A stretch of 22,795 nt of DNA from XYD1-FULL-44-32 sp964355855 (GTDB lineage Bacteria; Patescibacteriota; Minisyncoccia; Phycocordibacterales; XYD1-FULL-46-19). Positions within the stretch are counted from its first letter, which is position 1. Every line of letters starts with the position of its first letter. Both the position numbers and the translations under genes were made by a program. The notes under the pieces are model-generated. The model had not been told where the DNA came from. It worked only from the letters and a program-made list of their open reading frames with translations, and did not search any database. This document shows, in pieces, positions 20,117 through 22,795 of the stretch. The DNA lies in the NCBI GenBank assembly GCA_964355855.1, contig CAYHFD010000011.1:1-22795 (forward strand). The letters are read 5' to 3'.

Positions 20117-20264
20117 ATCCTAACTATGAACACTCAGTGTTGAATATATTAAATATTTAAAATTACCTTAAAAATCACTTATCCACCCCCCCCTGTACAG
20201 GGGCCGATTTTTACTTTATACTACCGCTTAGATTAATCCTAGTCAATTATTATCTTATTTTAAG

Positions 20265-22649
20265 ATGAAAAAAATAATTATATCGATGGTGATGGTGGCG
20301 TTTATTTTGACGCCAGTTTTGGTTTTGCCGGTAAAAGTGCAAGCAGTTAGTGTGGCTGAATTGCAGGCGCAAATTAATGCTTTATTGAAGCAGGTAGAGG
20401 CTCTTCAGGCTCAACTTAAAACGGAAAGCGAGGGGGGAAGTACTAGTGAACCAATGTTAGTGTGTGCTCTGACAAAAAATTGGGGTATCAGTCCGATTGA
20501 AAATAAAGAAGTGCTGATTTTGAGGGCTTACTTAAACCGCGTGTACGCTACTACTCGTAGCTTTACACCTCTTAAGACCGATAGTGCGATTTTTAACCCC
20601 GATGTCCTCAATACCTTGGCTCGTTATCAAGCGCAATATGGCATCAGTCCAGCCAATGGCTATCTTGGTCCAATTACCCGTGCCTATATTAATGCTCGGT
20701 TGGTTCCGGCGGATTGTGGAAGCACGGTTGAGGTAGGAGCACCAATAATAAAAGGGATGAGTGGTTCACCAACCCTTAAGGTGGGTGAGACTGGCAAATG
20801 GCAGGTTAAAGCTAGCGACCCACAGGGTGGAGTGTTAACTTATGATGTGGATTGGGGTGATAATGGGGTTTGTCCAGTTGGTCAAGTTTGCGCGACAGAT
20901 GCCAAAATTGAAACATTTACCCAGACCGCGACTTTTACTCATTCCTATAGTAATGCAGGACTATATAAGGTCACGATTTATGTTAAAAATGAAGCAGGCA
21001 AAACAGCATCGGCTTCGGTGTCGGTGAGGGTTACAAAAAAGGGTGAAAATCCGGTCGGTGGACTTCCGTCAATAATGTTTGTCGACAATGACTCTATTAA
21101 GACAACTTACAATCCAGCCAAGCCACAAACTCCATTTCTTGATATAACTTTTACGACCAATATCCAAGGATCTAATAGTGGAGTCTCTTATGTGCCAGTA
21201 AATGGCCCAGTAGCTTTTGTTTTAGTAAAAGATGGTGACAGACAAAATAATGTATCGGTGCGCAATATGTCTGTAGAATCTCGTGAGGGAGGCACGGTTG
21301 TAACTGGCGAGCGAGGGATTCAGTACTACAGACTGGAGAAAGGAGAAAAAATGGTTTTGCGTTTGATGACTCGCTATGATACAAGTTGGTTGTTTGGCGG
21401 AGTTTACAATGGTTTAGTTACTGGTTTGCGATACAGTAAAAATATGACCCATGAAGGAGGCACTGGTCTAATCCAGTACAATTTACCACTGAAAAGTAAA
21501 TTAGCTATTATCGGCGAGCGAGCACCCTATATTTCAAGGATTGAATCGCCAGTTTCGCCCGGCGAAGAAATGACTATTACTGGTGAACGGCTTAATCAAC
21601 AATCAAATTCGCTATTTATTGATGGGGTTGATGCTGATGGTGGTCCAGTGAACGATGCTGGTACCCAATGGGTTATTACTGTGCCGACATTGTCGGCTGG
21701 TCGGCACTCGCTCTATGTTACGAATCCGTCATGGGGTAAAAGTAATACGGTATATTTTACCGTTGAGGGAAGCGTGACTCCTTATTGTACTAATGTTTGG
21801 GGAGATGCTAATCAGGATGGAAAATTGACCGTGGCAGATGCTATTTTTGCTAATGACATATACACGGGCGTAATCGGATCTACAGGTTGTTCCTTTGAGG
21901 CGGCCGATGTTAATAATGATGGCAAAGTTACCCCAGCTGATGCCCAACTAATTTCTGATCGCCTAAATAATGTCTCAGTTTCAGTTATTGATAATGTAAA
22001 AATTGTTGGTAACCAAGCGGAGTGGCTAAATCAACAAACCAGAAAAACTATCACTTGGAATTATAGTGATGTGCCACTTAACAAAAGTAATGTTCTTAGG
22101 TTTAAAGTTGGTCTTTATTCTGATTTAAATGGCGGAATGTGGGGGAATAGCACGTCGGTACCTGTTACAGACATTAATGGGACACAAAGTGCGATTATTA
22201 CCGCCAAAGTTGGCCGACCGTGGTTTAATGTTAAAAACTATATTAGGGTGCGTTTGGTCAATGCCGACGGCACGGACTATCGTCCTCAAGGCCGACGGAT
22301 TGAATCTATATCAGCTGAAACTTTTGAGGTTGTCGCCGATGATTCGGTAACAACTTATCATCCGGCTGATATTAATACCGATAAGCGGGTTGTTAATAGT
22401 GAAATGACTGAGTATTGCTCAAAGGTTGGCAGTACTATTGATTGCTATATTGCTGGAGAAATTTGGCGTCGGGGGGAAGTTTATACCTATAATCAAGTGA
22501 CCCAGATCTATCTTGATGCCAAAGGACAGCTTATCGAGGTACCAGTTGCTGATTCTCTGGCAGGGGCAACCGCTTCTGGTCAATCAAAAACCCAGATGGC
22601 CAACACCTTGTCGGCAATGGAAGAGATTTTGCGCGGGATGATGAAGTAG
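20265..22649 (+). CDS. Large modular surface protein: coiled coil, PG-binding, PKD, IPT/TIG, dockerin
   Basis: This predicted exported protein has 794 residues. The signal peptide is residues 1-27 (IIISMVMVAFILTPVLVLPV, cleavage near VQA-VS). A short coiled coil follows (VAELQAQINALLKQVEALQAQL, 29-51), then a PG_binding_1-like unit (LNTLARYQAQYGISPANGYLGPITRAYINARL, about 117-150). Next come a PKD domain (about 158-256, DVDWGDNG and FTHSYSNAGLYKVTIYV), an unnamed beta domain (about 262-418) and an IPT/TIG-like domain (about 420-505). A type I dockerin-like pair follows (WGDANQDGKLTVADA and ADVNNDGKVTPADA, 511-570, two calcium loops), then a further beta domain (575-690) and a helical tail. 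It probably anchors at the cell wall; a cohesin-type partner is inferred. There is no Shine-Dalgarno sequence. A terminator follows. Confidence 0.85.
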   Translation: MKKIIISMVMVAFILTPVLVLPVKVQAVSVAELQAQINALLKQVEALQAQLKTESEGGSTSEPMLVCALTKNWGISPIENKEVLILRAYLNRVYATTRSFTPLKTDSAIFNPDVLNTLARYQAQYGISPANGYLGPITRAYINARLVPADCGSTVEVGAPIIKGMSGSPTLKVGETGKWQVKASDPQGGVLTYDVDWGDNGVCPVGQVCATDAKIETFTQTATFTHSYSNAGLYKVTIYVKNEAGKTASASVSVRVTKKGENPVGGLPSIMFVDNDSIKTTYNPAKPQTPFLDITFTTNIQGSNSGVSYVPVNGPVAFVLVKDGDRQNNVSVRNMSVESREGGTVVTGERGIQYYRLEKGEKMVLRLMTRYDTSWLFGGVYNGLVTGLRYSKNMTHEGGTGLIQYNLPLKSKLAIIGERAPYISRIESPVSPGEEMTITGERLNQQSNSLFIDGVDADGGPVNDAGTQWVITVPTLSAGRHSLYVTNPSWGKSNTVYFTVEGSVTPYCTNVWGDANQDGKLTVADAIFANDIYTGVIGSTGCSFEAADVNNDGKVTPADAQLISDRLNNVSVSVIDNVKIVGNQAEWLNQQTRKTITWNYSDVPLNKSNVLRFKVGLYSDLNGGMWGNSTSVPVTDINGTQSAIITAKVGRPWFNVKNYIRVRLVNADGTDYRPQGRRIESISAETFEVVADDSVTTYHPADINTDKRVVNSEMTEYCSKVGSTIDCYIAGEIWRRGEVYTYNQVTQIYLDAKGQLIEVPVADSLAGATASGQSKTQMANTLSAMEEILRGMMK

Positions 22650-22676
22650 GGAAATAATTGGCTGATTGATAAAAAC

Positions 22677-22709
22677 CAAGCCCCCGCCGGCTTCGCCGGC
22701 GGGGGCTTG
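22677..22709 (+). terminator. Rho-independent terminator
   Basis: A perfect 15-bp stem (22677-22691 with 22695-22709, TTC loop) has the core CCCCCGCCGGC, the same core as the terminator at 1260-1284. Confidence 0.88.
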
Positions 22710-22721
22710 TGTATAAGTTTT

Positions 22722-22750
22722 TTGTGATTAGGGTAGGGGGGGGTTATAAT
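22722..22750 (+). promoter_or_regulatory. Promoter of a gene beyond the right edge
   Basis: TTGTGA (22722-22727), a 17-bp G-rich spacer and perfect TATAAT (22745-22750) form the promoter. The leader holds a CCCCG-T-AAGC-TT-GCTT-CGGGG hairpin (22762-22782), and the window ends at AAGGAG, a Shine-Dalgarno sequence. The gene itself is outside the window. Confidence 0.65.
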
Positions 22751-22795
22751 CAAAAAGATTTCCCCGTAAGCTTGCTTCGGGGTAGGATGAAGGAG

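Overview
The window reads as chromosomal DNA of a Candidate Phyla Radiation (Patescibacteria, probably Parcubacteria-like) bacterium. I infer this from three things. There are large secreted proteins with a signal peptide, coiled coil and modular PG-binding/PKD/IPT/dockerin domains. TIGR02436 four-helix-bundle and GIY-YIG genes sit among degenerate intergenic repeats. Most genes have no Shine-Dalgarno sequence and several have a -10 box almost touching the start codon. TAA, TAG and TGA all end normal genes here, so the genetic code looks standard.

Layout. 1-1.25 kb: 3' end of a repeat-rich surface protein. 1.3-3.2 kb: small membrane protein and a metallo-beta-lactamase/beta-CASP nuclease. 3.3-4.7 kb (minus): infC-rpmI-rplT operon with a clear promoter and a striking inverted repeat covering the rpmI start. 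4.8-6.4 kb: overlapping DNA methyltransferase and MvaI/BcnI-type restriction endonuclease. 6.5-8.9 kb (minus): amidase and an unknown multi-pass membrane protein. 9.0-10.8 kb (minus): decayed GIY-YIG gene, tmRNA, four-helix-bundle gene and smpB, i.e. a trans-translation locus with insertions. 10.9-12.3 kb (minus): threonine synthase. 12.5-13.6 kb: MliC-like lysozyme-inhibitor domain protein and DoxX-like membrane protein. 13.6-13.7 kb: candidate small RNA. 13.9-14.6 kb: secreted and membrane small proteins. 14.7-17.5 kb: ftsH and truB. 17.6-18.4 kb: HTH protein and tRNA-Ile(UAU). 18.4-20 kb: small anchored protein and a secreted protein split by an in-frame amber codon. 20.3-22.6 kb: large dockerin-containing surface protein. 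The right edge holds the start of another transcription unit.

The most unusual signal is a family of short arrays of the heptamer GTATNNN, repeated with an exact 7-bp period. Two loci carry the same architecture: about five units in one orientation, a cargo, then five units inverted. In one the cargo is only a terminator hairpin (3187-3295). In the other it is exactly one four-helix-bundle gene (9930-10370), wedged between ssrA and smpB. A third, one-sided array (4752-4786) lies between the infC promoter and the restriction-modification genes. I do not recognise this as a named element.

Other points worth attention are a 15-bp copy of the tmRNA 3' end bracketing a dead GIY-YIG gene, a tRNA-Ile with anticodon UAU, and a palindrome over a -35 box. 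Genes also fall into two classes: G+C-rich ones with Shine-Dalgarno sequences, and the rest without. All calls come from reading the sequence; no database search was possible.
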